The notes under the pieces were generated by a model, which was not told the DNA's origin, ran no database searches, and was given only the letters and a program-made list of their open reading frames with translations. A stretch of DNA of 64,000 bases from assembly GCF_005144965.1 (NCBI RefSeq), contig NZ_CP039704.1, positions 2,030,001 to 2,094,000 of the forward strand. Direction: 5' to 3'. Shown here piece after piece: positions 12,397 to 23,691 of this stretch; within the stretch, counting starts at the first letter, position 1; each line of letters opens with the position of its first letter. Position numbers and translations under genes: made by a program. The DNA comes from Hankyongella ginsenosidimutans. Lineage in GTDB: Bacteria > Pseudomonadota > Alphaproteobacteria > Sphingomonadales > Sphingomonadaceae.

Positions 12397-12990
12397 CCGC
12401 CCAGTACGACACCACGGCGGCGCGGTCTGGCCGCGGGCGTTCCTCGAGCGGCTTGTCGCAGGATCCGAAGAACAGGAAGCCGGCAACGCGCGCTGGTGGC
12501 GCTGCGCCCAGCAGGGTGAGAACGCCCGGCGAATAGGCCGGCCAGCCGGTCAGCCAGTTGCCGAGAAAGCCAAGCGCATGCCCGGCCAGCAGCAGGTTCT
12601 GGCACAGCGCGCCGGCGGAAAGCTCCTGCTCCCAGACCGGAATGTGGCTGGATGGATTGGGTGTGCTGAGGACTGCAAGCAGCGTCGGCGCTGCTGCGCG
12701 AAATCCTGCATGGCCTGCAGCTCCAGGCGGCCTGCATCGGGCTTTTCCGCCGAATAGGCGGCAACCAGGCCTTGCGCGAACGCCTGGCGTTCGGCCTGCG
12801 GGATGATGACGATCCGCCAGGGTGCCAGCTTGCCGTGATCGGGGACACGGGTCGCCAGCCGCAGCATGACGTCGAGCTGCTCTGCATCCGGGCCGGGGCG
12901 ATCAGGTCGCGCGCCTTGCCGGAACGGCGGGAGGCGAAGCTCAAGCGGGGTCGCGTGGCGATTGAAGGGTTCTGCGGGCAGGTCGAGCAT
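12389..12990 (-). CDS. Nitroreductase family protein (frameshifted)
   Basis: About 200 residues, YdjA-like FMN oxidoreductase. N-terminal LDVMLRLATRVPDHGKLAPW and RIVIIPQAERQAFA match the flavin-binding start. After a one-base loss near 12696 the frame reads APTLLAVLSTPN, then QELSAGALCQNLLLAGHALG and NWLTGWPAYSPGVL, the family core. The substrate is not predictable. ATG 12990 is supported by GGAGACCGG just upstream; an earlier in-frame ATG at 13038 has no good ribosome site. Confidence 0.85.
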
Positions 12991-13182
12991 TCCGGTCTCC
13001 AGTTTGTCGCAGGTGGGGAACTGACACCTTGCGGTCAAGTTGCGCCGCGCATTGTCGTTATGGGCTTCACATGTGCGGCTTTGTCGCTAGTCTGAACGAA
13101 TATGGCGCGACAGGGCAACTTCTGTCCGCGCGCCGCAAGAACGAGAAGCTAAGCCCGGCATCGGCGGGCAGGGAGTGCGTTT

Positions 13183-14977
13183 ATGTCGGAAGTCCAGGTC
13201 GCGCCCGACGCGGCCAAGCCCAACCATTACGGCGAAAAACTCTGGTTCGGGCATCCGCCGCAGCTGGCCTGGCTGTTCTCGACCGAACTGTGGGAGCGTT
13301 TCGGCTACTATGGCATGCGGGCGCTGCTGGCGATCTATCTGGCTGGCTGGTTCTTTTCGACGATGCGACAGTCGGTGGTCTGTACGGGGCTTTCGCGAGC
13401 CTGGTGTATCTGACGCCGCTGTTCGGCGGCATGATCGCGGATCGGGTGCTGGGGTCGAAGTTCTCGGTCAAGATCGGCGCGATCTTGATGGCGCTTGGCT
13501 ACACCGGGCTGGCGCTTGGCGGCCAGCAGGCCAAGCCGACATTCGAGTACCAGAACCAGACCTACGCCGTGCAGGTGATTGAGTCTGGCAAGGACAGGCA
13601 GCAGCAGGTGATCGCGCCTGGCGGTGCCTACACGATCCGCGGCAACGAGGATGGCAGCCTGACCCTGGAAGGCGCGACCGGCGCCGACCTGCCGGCGTCG
13701 CTGCCCAAGGGTAGCTATAAATTCGGGGCGGAACGCGATCCCGTCTCGGTCGCGCTGCTGCTGCTGTCGCTCTCGCTGGTCATCGTCGGCAACGGCCTGT
13801 TCAAGCCGAACATCTCGACCATGGTCGGCAGCCTCTACACGCAAGGGGATCGCCGACGCGACTCCGGCTTCACGATCTTCTATCTCGGCATCAACCTGGG
13901 TTCGGTCTTCAGCCAGGCGATCGCGCCAGTCCTTGCCGTCGCCCTGGGCTGGTGGGCCGGCTTTGGCCTGGTCGCCGTCGGCATGACGATATCATGGCTG
14001 ATGATGCACTTCGACGGTGGGCGACTGACGGGCTACGGCGAGCCGCCCGAGGGTATCGCACACAAGACGAAGCTGCTCATCTACGTAGCGATTCTTGTCG
14101 CCATCCCGGTTGCCTGGCTGTTGTTGGACAACACAGTCCTGACCGCTGCCGCCGCCCAGGCGGCCGCCAAGGCAGGCGACGGGGTGTTCGGCTATCTGGC
14201 CAGCCTGCCGATACTCGGCAAAGCCATGATCTTCGCGTTCGTGATATCGATCATCGGCATTCCGCTCTGGGCGTTGCGCGCTGGCAGCAGGGACCAGTTC
14301 GAGAAAATGCTGGCGGCCATCATCCTTGTCGTCTTCTCGGTGGTGTTCTGGACGCTGTTCGAGCTGGCGGGTTCGGCGCTGACCCTGTTCGCCGAGCGCT
14401 CGACCGACCGGCATCTGATCGGCGGCTACGAGATGCCGGGTGGCCAGGTGCAGATCTTCAACCCGATCTTTATCGTAATGCTGGCACCGGTGTTTGCAGC
14501 GCTCTGGCTGAAACTGGGGCGAAGGGGCGCGAGCCGTCCATCCCGGTCAAATTCGCCATCGGCCTGATCCTGGTTGGGGCGGGCTATCTGGTGGTGGTGC
14601 TTGGCAGCCAGTTCGCCGACAGTCAGTTCAGGGTCGCGCTCATCTGGGTCGCCCTGCTGTACCTCCTGCACTCGGTCGGGGAACTCTGCCTGTCGCCGGT
14701 TGGTCTCTCCATGATCACCAAGCTCTCGATGGCGAAAGTCGTCGGCCTGATGATGGGCACCTGGTTCCTGGGCATTTCGATGGCCCAGTATGTCGGCGGC
14801 ATCATCACCCAATTCGCCAGCGTCGAAACAGTCGGCGGCGCGGTCACCAACCCGAAGGTGGCGCTGGAGACCTATGTCGGCGTGTTCCAGACCATCGGAT
14901 CGACCGCGGTCATCTTCGGTGTGCTGTTGCTGCTGGTCTCACCGCTGATCAAACGCATCATGCACGGAGTTCAATAA
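13183..14977 (+). CDS. Proton-dependent oligopeptide (POT) transporter (frameshifted)
   Basis: About 598 residues with 12-14 membrane segments. It imports di- and tripeptides with protons. The family fingerprint [19 protein letters not shown] follows directly after the N-terminus, and [17 protein letters not shown] and [11 protein letters not shown] complete it. A periplasmic or cytoplasmic insert of about 90 residues ([17 protein letters not shown] to [11 protein letters not shown]) lies between early helices. Shifts occur near 13355 (IYLAGWFF to [18 protein letters not shown]) and near 14522 (ALWLKLG to [13 protein letters not shown]). Two amidohydrolase genes follow within 15 bp, suggesting uptake and breakdown of peptides or cyclic peptide-like compounds. 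Confidence 0.92.
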
Positions 14978-14991
14978 TGAGGAGAGGCAGG

Positions 14992-16434
14992 ATGAAGAGT
15001 CAGGCGCGCTGTATCGCGCGACCGCCATTCTGGCGTTGACGGCCATGCTGGCTGGATGCGCCGGAGCCGGAGAGGCTGGACCGAAAACAGCAGGTGCCGC
15101 GCCGGAAAAGCCGGCGCCGGTCAGCTTCAACCGCGATCCCTACCCTTCGACCTACAAGCCCTATCCGGGCCAGCCGACGCTGGTGCGCGGCGTGCACGTC
15201 TATGACGGCAAGGGCGGCGACCTGGCGCGCGCCGACGTGCTGTTCGCGGACGGCAAGATCGTCGGTGTCGGCGACAGCCTGCAGGCGCGAACGCCCTGGT
15301 GATCGACGGCGCCGGCAAGTGGCTGACACCGGGCGTGATCGACATCCACAGCCACATGGGTGATTATGCCGCCCCGAGCGTCAATGCCCACTCCGATGGG
15401 AATGAAGTCACTGGTCCGGTCCGGTCCGAGGTTCAGGCCGAACACGGCATCTGGCCGCAGGACCCGCAGTTCCGCAGGGCGCTGGCCTATGGCGTGACGA
15501 CGGCGCACATCCTGCCCGGCTCCGCCAACCTGTTCGGCGGGCGCGGCACGACGGTGAAATTGGTGCCGGCGCGCACCATGCAGCAGATGAAGTTCCCCGG
15601 TGCGCCCTACAGCCTGAAGATGGCGTGCGGGGAGAACCCGAAGCGCGTCTATGGCAGTCGCAACCAGCCGCCCGGCAGCCGCATGGGCAATCTGGCGGTC
15701 AACCGCCAGACCTGGGCCAAGGCGGTTGAATACAAGCGCAAGTGGGACGCCTACGACGCCAAGGTGAAAACGGCAAGGCCGGCGAGAATGATGCGCCTGC
15801 CCGCGACCTGCAGATGGAGACGCTGAAGGAAGTGCTGGAGGGCAATATCCTGGTGCAGAACCACTGCTACCGGGCAGACGAAATGGCCGTCGTCCTCGAT
15901 ATGGCCAAGGAGTTCGGCTACAAGGTTTCGGCCTTCCACCACGCGGTCGAGAGCTACAAGATCGCCGACTTGCTGGCCAAAGCCGATGTCTGTTCGGCGA
16001 TGTGGGCGGACTGGTGGGGCTTCAAGATGGAAGCCTATGACGGCATCCGCGAGAATATTCCCTTCGTCCACAAGGCCGGCGCCTGTGCGATCGTGCACTC
16101 GGACGATCCGAGCGGCGTGCAGCGCCTGAACCAGGAGGCCGCCAAGGCGCTCTCCGACGGCAACCGGGTCGGCCTGAACATCAGCAAGGGGACGGCCTGG
16201 ACCTGGCTGGGGCAGAACCCGGCCAAGGCGCTCGGCATCGCCGACAAGGTCGGCACCCTCGATCCCGGCAAGGAGGCTGACGTCGTTCTGTGGAACGGCG
16301 ATCCGTTCAGCGTGTATGCGCGACCGGAGAAGGTCTGGATCGACGGCGCGCTGTTGTTCGATGTGAATGATCCGATCCGCCAGCCGGTCAGCGATTTCGA
16401 TCTCGGCCAGCCGGGTGAGGGAGATGTGAAATGA
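14992..16434 (+). CDS. Amidohydrolase-family lipoprotein (frameshifted)
   Basis: About 480 residues. The frame reading ATAILALTAMLAGCAG gives a lipoprotein signal with lipobox LAGC, reached from ATG 14992 by one lost base near 15020. GVIDIHSHMG is the HxH metal motif of imidazolonepropionase-like amidohydrolases. HHAVESYK and VHSDDPSG supply later His and Asp ligands. The tail has LGIADKVGTLDPGKEADVVL. More shifts occur near 15293 (LQA to ALVIDGAGKW) and near 15772 (YDAK to GENGKAGENDAPA). It is coupled to the following paralogue by an ATGA overlap. The substrate is unknown; an amide or cyclic imide delivered by the adjacent peptide transporter is plausible. Confidence 0.85.
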
Positions 16435-17766
16435 CAAAAGCCCTGTTTTCAATAAGATCGTTGTTCGCCTCGGGTTGGCGACGGCCCTGATGGCCAGTGT
16501 TGCAGCCTCAGCGCTGGCGCAGACGATCGCCATCACGAACGCGCAAGTCTACACGGTCGCCAAGCCAGGCGCGATTGCCGGTGGCACGGTGCTGATCCGC
16601 GACGGCAGGATCGCCGCTGTCGGGACCGACGTGGCGGTTCCCGCCGACGCCAAGGTGATCGACGCTGGCGGCAAGCCGGTCACGCCCGGCATCTTCGCGC
16701 CGTTTGCGCGCGTTGGCATCGTTGAGGTCGATGCGGTTGACGAGACCAACGACGTTGGTGCGCGCGGGTCGGTGGTGCAGGCCGCGATCACGGTGGCGGA
16801 CGGCTTCAACCCCACCGCGACCAATATTCCGGTCGCGCGGATCGAGGGCGTGACCCGTGCCGTCATCGCACCGGAGGCCACCAAGGATGTGTTCGGCGGC
16901 TTCGGTGCGATCGTCAGCCTCGGCAACGGCTTCAACCTCATCATGCGGCGCGAGGCATTCCAGTTTGCCGTGCTCGGCGAGGAAGGCGCGGACCTGGCCG
17001 GCGGCTCGCGTGGCGCGGCTTACCGCGTGCTCAGCAATGCGCTGCAGGAAGCCGAAGTCTATGCCGAGAACCGTGCGCGCTACCGCACCAATGGTGGCGA
17101 CCGCGAAGGCCTGACCAACCATGTCGACGCCGATGCGCTCGGCCCGGTCGTCCGGGGCGCGGTGCCGTTGATGGTCAAGGCCAATTCGGCCGCCGACCTG
17201 CTGCAACTGATCCGCCTGAAGCAGGATTTCCCGAAGCTGCGCCTGATCGCGCTGGGCGCTGCGGAAGGCTGGCGGGTCGCGGACCAGCTGGCGGCGGCGA
17301 AAATCCCGGTCATCCTCTATGCGCTCGACAACCTGCCGACGCAGTTCGAGACGCTGGCGGCAACCTTCAGCAATGCCGGGCGTCTGCAGAGGGCCGGCAT
17401 CGTGGTGACGCTCGGCATGCTCGACCGTGCCGCCCACCAGCCGCGCCTGCTGCTGCAGCATGCCGGCAATCTGGTCGGCATCGGCCGCACCCCGGGCGGG
17501 TGGGCTTAAGCTGGGACGAAGCGCTGGCCAGCATCACGCTCAATCCCGCCAAGGTCTTCGGCATGGACAAGGAGCTTGGCTCGCTGGAGGTCGGCAAACG
17601 TGCGGACGTGGTGGTGTGGGACGGCGATCCGCTGGAGCTGATGTCGGCCCCGACTGCCGTATTCATCGACGGGCAGACGATCCCGCTGGTGTCGCGCCAG
17701 ACCGAACTGCGCGACCGCTACCTGAATCTGGACGAAAGCACGTTGCCGGTCGGCTACCGCCGGTAA
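16431..17766 (+). CDS. Secreted amidohydrolase paralogue lacking the HxH motif (frameshifted)
   Basis: About 445 residues. ATG 16431 overlaps the previous stop. One missing G near 16472 joins the start to GLATALMASVAASALAQ, a standard signal peptide. The amidohydrolase frame is clear (KPVTPGIFAPFARVG, then SWDEALASITLNPAKVFGMD and LGSLEVGKRADVVVWDGDPL), but the position where the partner has DIHSH reads APFAR, so the first two metal ligands are absent. It may be a non-catalytic partner of the preceding enzyme or bind metal differently. Another shift lies near 17503 (TPGG to VGLSWDEAL). Confidence 0.8.
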
Positions 17767-17772
17767 CCATGG

Positions 17773-17809
17773 GCGTGTGACGGTTCAGGCAGGCTGGACC
17801 GTCACACGC
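17773..17809. terminator. Hairpin terminator between convergent genes
   Basis: A perfect 12-bp stem, GCGTGTGACGGT at 17773-17784 with its complement at 17798-17809 and a 13-base loop, sits 6 bp past the amidohydrolase stop and 5 bp past the convergent symporter stop. A short T-rich tract (TTCTATTTT) follows on the plus strand. It probably ends transcription from the left and perhaps from both sides. Confidence 0.85.
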
Positions 17810-17814
17810 ACGTT

Positions 17815-19215
17815 CTATTTTCCAGAGATCCGCGCCAGATAGCCGCGCATCTCGGCCCGAACGTCGCCGGCAAGGATGTAGAGGCCGAGAATGTTCGGCA
17901 CCGCCATCAGGAAAAACAGGCTGTCAACCAGGTCAACTACCTTGCCGAGGTCGAGCACCGAGCCGAGCGGCAGGATCGCGCAGTAAAACACCTTGTAGAA
18001 GCCGATGGAAACGCGCGAGCGGCCGAACAGATAGCCCCAGGCCTGCGTGCCGTAATAGCCCCAGGACACCAGGGTCGAATAGGCGAACAGATAGACGGCG
18101 ACTGCCAGCACGATCGGGAAGCCGGGCGAGACCTGCGCGAAGGCCGCCGAGATAACCCCACACCCGTGACGCCGGGCTGGAGATAGCTGCCGGCGACCAC
18201 GATCGTCAGCGCCGTGATCGAGCAGACGATGACGGTGTCGATAAACGGCTCCAGCAACGCGACCAGACCTTCGGACGCCGGCTCGGCGGTTTTGGCGGCA
18301 CTGTGGGCGATGACGGCCGAGCCGATCCCCGCCTCGCTGGAATAGACGGCGCGCCGCATGCCGATCACGAAAGCGCCCAGCGCGCCGCCCGCGACCGCTG
18401 TAGGATTGAACGCCTCGGTCACGATGGCGACGAGGGCGCCGGGGATGGCCCCGGCATGGGTTGCGAGCACCAGCAGGCAACCGCCAAGATAGACCACGCA
18501 CATGGCGGGCACCAGCCTGGAGGTCGTGGCGCCCAGCCAGCGCACGCTGCCAACCACGACGACCGCCACTGTGATCGCCATGATGATCCCGTAGGCCAGC
18601 CCGTTGTCGAAGCCGGTCACCGCGCTCACCTGCGCGAACGACTGGTTGACCTGCAGCAGCGGGATCGCGCCGCCAAGTGCGAAAATCGCATAAAGCACGC
18701 CAAGCAGCTTACCGGAGCGCGGCAGGCCCCGGCGCGCCAGTCCATGCTCCAGCGTGTACATCGGCCCGCCGGAGACCGTGCCGTCCATGTTGGTCACCCG
18801 GTATTTCAGGCCAAGCGTCACCTCGGCGCACTTGAGGCTCATGGCGAACCAGCCGATCACGAACATCCAGAAGGCAGCCCCGGCCCGCCGGTGGTGATCG
18901 CCACGCCGACGCCGGCAATGTTGCCAAGCCCCACCGTGCCGCTGAGCGCCGTCGAGAGCGCCTGGAACTGGCTGACTTCGCCGGGGGCGGATTTGTCGCG
19001 GAAATCGCCGCGCACGATGCGCAGGGCTAGCGGCAGTTTGGTCAGGTTGAGGAAGCCGAGCCAGGCGGTGAAAAACAGCATCGGCACGGCCAGCCAGAGC
19101 ACGATGCCCTCGACCTCGACCCCGAACAGGCTGACCTTGGCGAACACGTTGGCGGATAGGGCATCGATCCGTGCCCGAGTGCAGCGACCAGACCATTCAT
19201 TCGGGGATTGTTCAT
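17815..19215 (-). CDS. Alanine/glycine:cation symporter (AGCS) family protein (frameshifted)
   Basis: About 467 residues, sodium- or proton-coupled small amino acid importer in the inner membrane. Signatures are TALSGTVGLGNIAGVGVAIT, SGGPMYTLEHGL, AVYSSEAGIGSAVIAHSAAK and the C-terminal YGTQAWGYLFG. Frames change near 19163 (GLVAALG to RIDALSANVFAKVSL), near 18880 (TTGGPG to AAFWMFVIGWF) and near 18160 (PGVTGVG to VISAAFAQVSPGF), each consistent with one lost base. It is transcribed divergently from glmM with 95 bp between starts. Confidence 0.9.
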
Positions 19216-19310
19216 CCTGTGTGCAGGGTGCAAGAACTAAGGGACATGCTTAAAGGCAGAACGCAGGCCTTGGCTAGAGGCTGCGTCGAGAGTTCAGGAG
19301 AACACACTGT

Positions 19311-20651
19311 ATGGGGCGTCGCTATTTCGGGACGGACGGCATCCGTGGCCTCACCAACAAGGCGCCGATGACGGCGGAAATGGCCATGAAGGTCGGCATG
19401 GCGGCCGGCGTCAAATTCCTGCGCGGCGCGCACAAACACCGGGTGGTCATCGGCAAGGACACCCGGCTGTCCGGCTACATGATGGAAACCGCGCTCACCG
19501 CCGGGTTTACCTCGGTCGGCATGGATGTCGTGCTGGTCGGGCCGATGCCGACGCCGGCGGTGGCGATGCTCACCCGGTCCATGCGCGCCGACCTCGGCGT
19601 GATGATCTCGGCCTCCCACAATGCCTTCCACGACAACGGCATCAAGCTGTTCGGCCCTGATGGCTACAAGCTCTCGGATGATGATGAACTCGAGATCGAA
19701 AGCCTGCTCGACCAGGATCTGAACGCGCGTCTGGCGACACCGCGCGACATCGGCCGGGCCCGCAAGATCGAGGATGCGCGCGGGCGCTACATCCACTTCG
19801 CCAAGTCGACGTTTCCGGACCGGCTGCGGCTGGACGGCCTGAAGATCGTCGTCGACTGCGCGAACGGCGCCGCCTACAACGTGGCCCCGACCGCACTCTG
19901 GGAACTGGGCGATGTCGAGGCGATCGGCGTGTCGCCGAACGGGTTCAACATCAACGACAAGGTCGGCTCGACCCATCCGCAGGCGCTGGCCGCCAAGGTG
20001 CTGGAGACCGGCGCGCACATGGGCCTTGCGCTGGACGGCGACGCCGACCGGCTGATTATCGTCGACGAGAAGGGCCAGATCGTCGACGGCGATCAGTTGA
20101 TGGCGCTGATCGCCCGTAGCTGGCAGGGGCAGGATTGCCTGCGTGGCGGCGCGCTGGTCGCAACCGTCATGTCGAACCTGGGGCTTGAACGCTTCGTCGA
20201 AGGGCTCGGCTTGCGGCTGCATCGCACCAAGGTCGGCGACCGCTATGTGCTGGAGGCGATGCGCGCGCTCGGCTGCAACGTCGGCGGCGAGCAGTCCGGG
20301 CATATCATTCTCAGCGACTATGGGACCACCGGCGACGGGCTGGTCGCCGCCCTGCAGATACTCGCGGCGGTCGTCAGCGAGGGCCGGGCGGTCTCTGAGG
20401 TGACCCGCCTGTTCCAGCCGCTGCCGCAGCTCCTGAAGAACGTGCGTTTCGATGGTGGGCAGCCGCTGGACGATCCCGCCGTGCAGGCGGTGATCGCCGA
20501 TGTCGAGAAGCGCCTGGGCAACAGCGGCCGCGTGGTGATCCGCAAGTCCGGCACCGAGCCACTGATCCGGGTGATGGCGGAGGCTGAGGATGAGGCGACC
20601 GTGACCGAGGCGGTCGAGACGATCTGCGCGGCGGTGCAGAAAGCCGCGTGA
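19311..20651 (+). CDS. glmM: Phosphoglucosamine mutase
   Basis: GlmM converts glucosamine 6-phosphate to glucosamine 1-phosphate for UDP-GlcNAc, hence peptidoglycan and lipid A. The 446-residue product is intact. [13 protein letters not shown] opens it, [18 protein letters not shown] holds the phosphorylated Ser (ISASHN), [10 protein letters not shown] is the Mg2+ loop, [19 protein letters not shown] the sugar loop, and [12 protein letters not shown] the phosphate-binding tail. The start is supported by AGGAGAA upstream. The last base of its stop overlaps the thiD GTG start region (GTGA), so thiD is translationally coupled. Confidence 0.97.
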   Translation: MGRRYFGTDGIRGLTNKAPMTAEMAMKVGMAAGVKFLRGAHKHRVVIGKDTRLSGYMMETALTAGFTSVGMDVVLVGPMPTPAVAMLTRSMRADLGVMISASHNAFHDNGIKLFGPDGYKLSDDDELEIESLLDQDLNARLATPRDIGRARKIEDARGRYIHFAKSTFPDRLRLDGLKIVVDCANGAAYNVAPTALWELGDVEAIGVSPNGFNINDKVGSTHPQALAAKVLETGAHMGLALDGDADRLIIVDEKGQIVDGDQLMALIARSWQGQDCLRGGALVATVMSNLGLERFVEGLGLRLHRTKVGDRYVLEAMRALGCNVGGEQSGHIILSDYGTTGDGLVAALQILAAVVSEGRAVSEVTRLFQPLPQLLKNVRFDGGQPLDDPAVQAVIADVEKRLGNSGRVVIRKSGTEPLIRVMAEAEDEATVTEAVETICAAVQKAA

Positions 20652-21433
20652 GCGTTCCCCGCATCCTGATCGTCGCCGGGTCCGACTCCGGCGGTGGCGC
20701 CGGCATTCAGGCCGATATCAAGACCGTCACCTTGCTCGGCGGCTTCGCCATGACCGCCGTCACGGCGCTGACTGCCCAGAACAGTCTGGGCGTCCACGGC
20801 GTGCATCCGACGCCGCCGGAGTTCGTGCGCGCGCAGATGGCCGCCGTGCTCGATGATTTCGGCGCCGACGCCCTGAAGCTCGGCATGCTTGGCAATGCAG
20901 CGGTCATTGATGTCGTGGCGTCAGAAATTGCGGCCCGGTCATCGGGCATACCGCTGGTCGTCGACCCGGTGATGGTGGCCAAAGGCGGTGCGCCGTTGCT
21001 TGCCGATGATGCAGTCGCTGCGCTGAAACAGCGCCTGATCGCCCGTGCGACCATCGTCACGCCGAACCTGCCGGAAGCCGAAGCGCTGACCGGCACGCGC
21101 GACCCGCTGGCCGCGGCGCAGACACTGCTTGGGCTGGGGGCGCAGGCGGTGCTGGTCAAGGGCGGGCATGGTGCGGGCGAGATGCTCGAAGACTGGCTGG
21201 TCACGCGCGCCGGTGCGCAGGTGTTCCGCAACCGCCGCATCGACACGCCGCACACGCACGGAACCGGCTGCACCTTGGCGTCGGCGATTGCAACCGGGCT
21301 TGGCGCAGGTAGGGGCATCGACGCCGCCGTCGAACGCGGCATAGCGTTCGTACAGGCAGCCCTGCGCGCCGCGCCGGGCTTTGGTGCCGGGCATGGGCCG
21401 CTGGGGTTCAGAACAGATATGTTTCCGGGTTAG
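20648..21433 (+). CDS. thiD: Hydroxymethylpyrimidine / phosphomethylpyrimidine kinase
   Basis: ThiD performs two successive ATP-dependent phosphorylations of HMP in thiamine synthesis. The product is intact, 261 residues, ribokinase fold. [20 protein letters not shown] is the N-terminal signature, then [29 protein letters not shown] and the anion hole and catalytic Asp region [22 protein letters not shown] start at 20648 overlaps the glmM stop by four bases. Its 3' end overlaps the convergent small membrane protein gene. Confidence 0.95.
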   Translation: MSVPRILIVAGSDSGGGAGIQADIKTVTLLGGFAMTAVTALTAQNSLGVHGVHPTPPEFVRAQMAAVLDDFGADALKLGMLGNAAVIDVVASEIAARSSGIPLVVDPVMVAKGGAPLLADDAVAALKQRLIARATIVTPNLPEAEALTGTRDPLAAAQTLLGLGAQAVLVKGGHGAGEMLEDWLVTRAGAQVFRNRRIDTPHTHGTGCTLASAIATGLGAGRGIDAAVERGIAFVQAALRAAPGFGAGHGPLGFRTDMFPG

Positions 21434-21777
21434 GCATCGGCTGACGCTTCTGGGCATTGACCAGTGACAGCACCAGCCGGACCAGAAACCAGATGCCAGC
21501 GCCGCCGAGCAGCAAAACCCGATACCGATCAGCATGGTGAACACACCAACGATGATCGCGGCCAGGCCGATCCAGAAACTGCGGATCAGATAGGTGTAAT
21601 GGGTCGCCTCCCACGGCTCGTGGGGTTCCCCTTCCAGACATAGGCCAGGACCAGCCCGATCAGGCCGCTGAGCCCGGTCAGATAGCTGCCGGCGTACAGC
21701 AGCCCGACGATGGTCGGGCGGTTGAGCTCGAAGTTGCCGGTTGGTGTTGCGGACGGACGATTGTCGATTTCGGTCAT
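21408..21777 (-). CDS. DUF4870-like small membrane protein (frameshifted)
   Basis: About 122 residues when the three frames are joined: MTEIDNRPSATPTGNFELNR, then PTIVGLLYAGSYLTGLSGLI, VLAYVWKGEPHEPWEATHYT, YLIRSFWIGLAAIIVGVFTM and a last hydrophobic helix LLLGGAGIWFLVRLVLSLVN. The conserved loop with W-E-x-T-H-Y between helices is typical of DUF4870 proteins. Function unknown. Shifts are near 21628 and 21520. The ATG has GAGAAGGGC upstream. Confidence 0.78.
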
Positions 21778-21828
21778 GCCCTTCTCCTCTGCCGCCATGC
21801 TGCACGATTTCGCGCGTGCTGCAAATGA

Positions 21829-22564
21829 TCAGCGGCAATACCGCTGCGCCGCCATGTCGAGGTGGAGGTGGTCCTGGTGGAAACTGTCCGACTCCGGGCC
21901 GAGCACCGTGCCGAATATCCGGCAGCCACCGCGGTGCACCTCGCGCAGGAATGCCACCTTTGCACCGTCTTCGCCACGCCAGTCGGCCTTGACGGTGATC
22001 GTCCGCCCGTCCGCCAGCACGAAGCTCGGAATGTCGATGGCGTTGGCGCGCGCGTGCTCCGAGCTTTGCGCCGGTCTGGTTGTTGACCGTGCGGCAGGCG
22101 TAGCTGCCCCAACTGTTGATCGCGCGCAGGTCGACGCCGAAATGGCGGCGCGCTGCCGGCACGACGATGTCGCGCGCCCACAGGTGCAGTGCAGCGATCA
22201 TGGGGCAGGTGAGTGGCGTGCTGCCCTGGTTGATCTGCACCACGGTCGCATCGATGCGGCCGGCATTGGTAATCGCACAGCCGCCCGGGCCTTGCCGGTC
22301 TGGGAGCGGTGTGACCTTGAGGTCTGGTGCGCCACGCAGCAGGGCCTGGCAGCGCTCGGGCGCTTGCAGCAGGGCTTGCAGTTGCGTCTGGGTACGGTTT
22401 GATACGGGGTCGGCCAGGCGCAAGGGCGGCACGGGCGGGGCCGGGTGGATCGCCTGCGGGGCTGGCTTGCCACCGCAGGCCGCAAGCGCACCGATTGCAC
22501 TGACAGCCAGGATGCGGGATACAGCGGCGTACAGGTGAGGGAGCGTGGCGATGCGTTGGTTCAT
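21829..22564 (-). CDS. Extensin-like family lipoprotein (frameshifted)
   Basis: About 245 residues. The N-terminus has a lipobox (SAIGALAACGG), a proline-rich linker, then the extensin-like C-terminal domain: cysteines in PGGCAITNAGRI, LTCPMIAALHLWARDIV, INSWGSYACRTVNNQTG, then SEHARANAIDIPSFVLADG and the closing FHQDHLHLDMAAQRYCR. The conserved His/Asp set resembles D,D-peptidase-like zinc proteins, but activity is unproven. One base is lost near 22062. Two in-frame ATGs (22564, 22582) are possible. Both overlap the divergent gene at 22551. Confidence 0.85.
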
Positions 22565-23562
22565 GGTGTTTCTGGTCTTCATGTCGATGGCGGCGGCCAG
22601 GCCCGCCGACGCCTTGCCGCGGCCTGAGGCTTTGCCATCCGATCCCAAGGGCGATGTGGTTGCGATCAACTTTGCTCCCGGCGACGCACCCGTTCGATAC
22701 ACCTTCGAGACCGAGAATGAGAAGAACCAGCGGGGCGTTTTTCGCGCTATGCCGTCAAAAGCGTCGACGAGGTGCGGTTCACGCCGGCGGATACGGGCGG
22801 GCTTTTTCCGTCGATTGGCGCACCGTGGAGTTTCGGGTCGAGGCGCCGGCGCCGCTGAACCTGATGCTGGAGTCGACCTATCAGGCGCTTGCCGCCGTGC
22901 CGCTGATCTACCAGGCGAGCCGGAACGGGGTCCCGATGGCGCTCGACGACCTGTCAGCGATGCGCACCGCCATCGCAGAGTCCTTCAAGACCTTGCGCGC
23001 CACGGTTGTGACGCCGGACTTTTCGTCAAGCTTGGCAATCCCAAACCGGGCAAGGCCGAGGTCAAGGCGTTCGGCCAATTGTTCGACGCCGCTCTGGAGC
23101 CGTTCCTGAATGTCGAGGATACTGCGCTCAGCGAGCAGTTGCTGGAGACCCCGACCATGATGTTCGGACTGGGCGGCGCTTCACTGGCGATGCGGCAGCC
23201 CATCCCGGTCAGTGGCGTGGTCAGCGCGCCATGGGGTACACCGCTCCGGGTGAGCGGCACGGTCGAGGCGACCTATTTCGACCGCCCCAAAACCAGTTGA
23301 CCATCGTCACCGCCGCCAGCGTCGACCCGGAGAGCCTGAAGGCCGCGGTCGAACAATATTTCGAATCGCTCAGGACAAGCTGCCGCCCGAGGCGGTCGAC
23401 CAGGCCAAGGCACAGGTCGATCAGTTCCTCGCTGAAGGTGACGGAACGCGCCGAGCTGGTGCTCGATGTCGCCACGGGCATCCCGGATCGCTTGTCCTAT
23501 GAAAAACGACGGAAATCAACGGTGAGACCCAGACCGAGCGCCGCACCGTGCGTCGGCAATAA
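22551..23562 (+). CDS. Secreted protein of unknown function (many frameshifts)
   Basis: About 337 residues pieced from alternating frames. It begins MRWFMVFLVFMSMAAARPAD, a signal peptide. Readable pieces are RYTFETENEKNQRGVF, FRVEAPAPLNLMLESTYQAL, KLGNPKPGKAEVKAFGQLFD and FGLGGASLAMRQPIPVSGVV, then an acidic/Gln-rich helical part (DKLPPEAVDQAKAQVDQFLA) and the end VTERAELVLDVATGIPDRLS to a TAA at 23560. At least five single-base losses interrupt it. I do not recognise the family. It ends about 75 bp before the serC leader. Confidence 0.6.
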
Positions 23563-23635
23563 TCCTGCCGGCAGCGGGCGGGAAACAGCCCGTTGCCAAA
23601 TTGTCATTTGACATCAGGCGCAACTTTTCGTCTCT

Positions 23636-23691
23636 CGCACGTGGGCCACGCTGTCCCAACGCAGCGCGTGCTCTCTGTAAGGAGAGATGAC
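23636..23691 (+). ncRNA. Candidate serC-motif leader RNA
   Basis: Two consecutive hairpins precede serC. The first pairs CGCTG with CAGCG around 23649-23666. The second pairs CTCTC (about 23671-23676) with GAGAG (about 23682-23686), and its loop and right arm contain the AAGGAG ribosome-binding site. A conserved 'serC motif' with tandem hairpins, the second covering the Shine-Dalgarno, is known upstream of alphaproteobacterial serC genes. The match here is by position and layout, not by a covariance search. Confidence 0.45.

Noticed and set aside
20939-22702. A 587-codon minus-strand frame spanning thiD to the extensin-like gene
   Set aside because: Only its parts over 21520-21628 and 22062-22564 are real coding sequence; the remainder is antisense to thiD or out of frame. 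Frameshifts fused unrelated genes.
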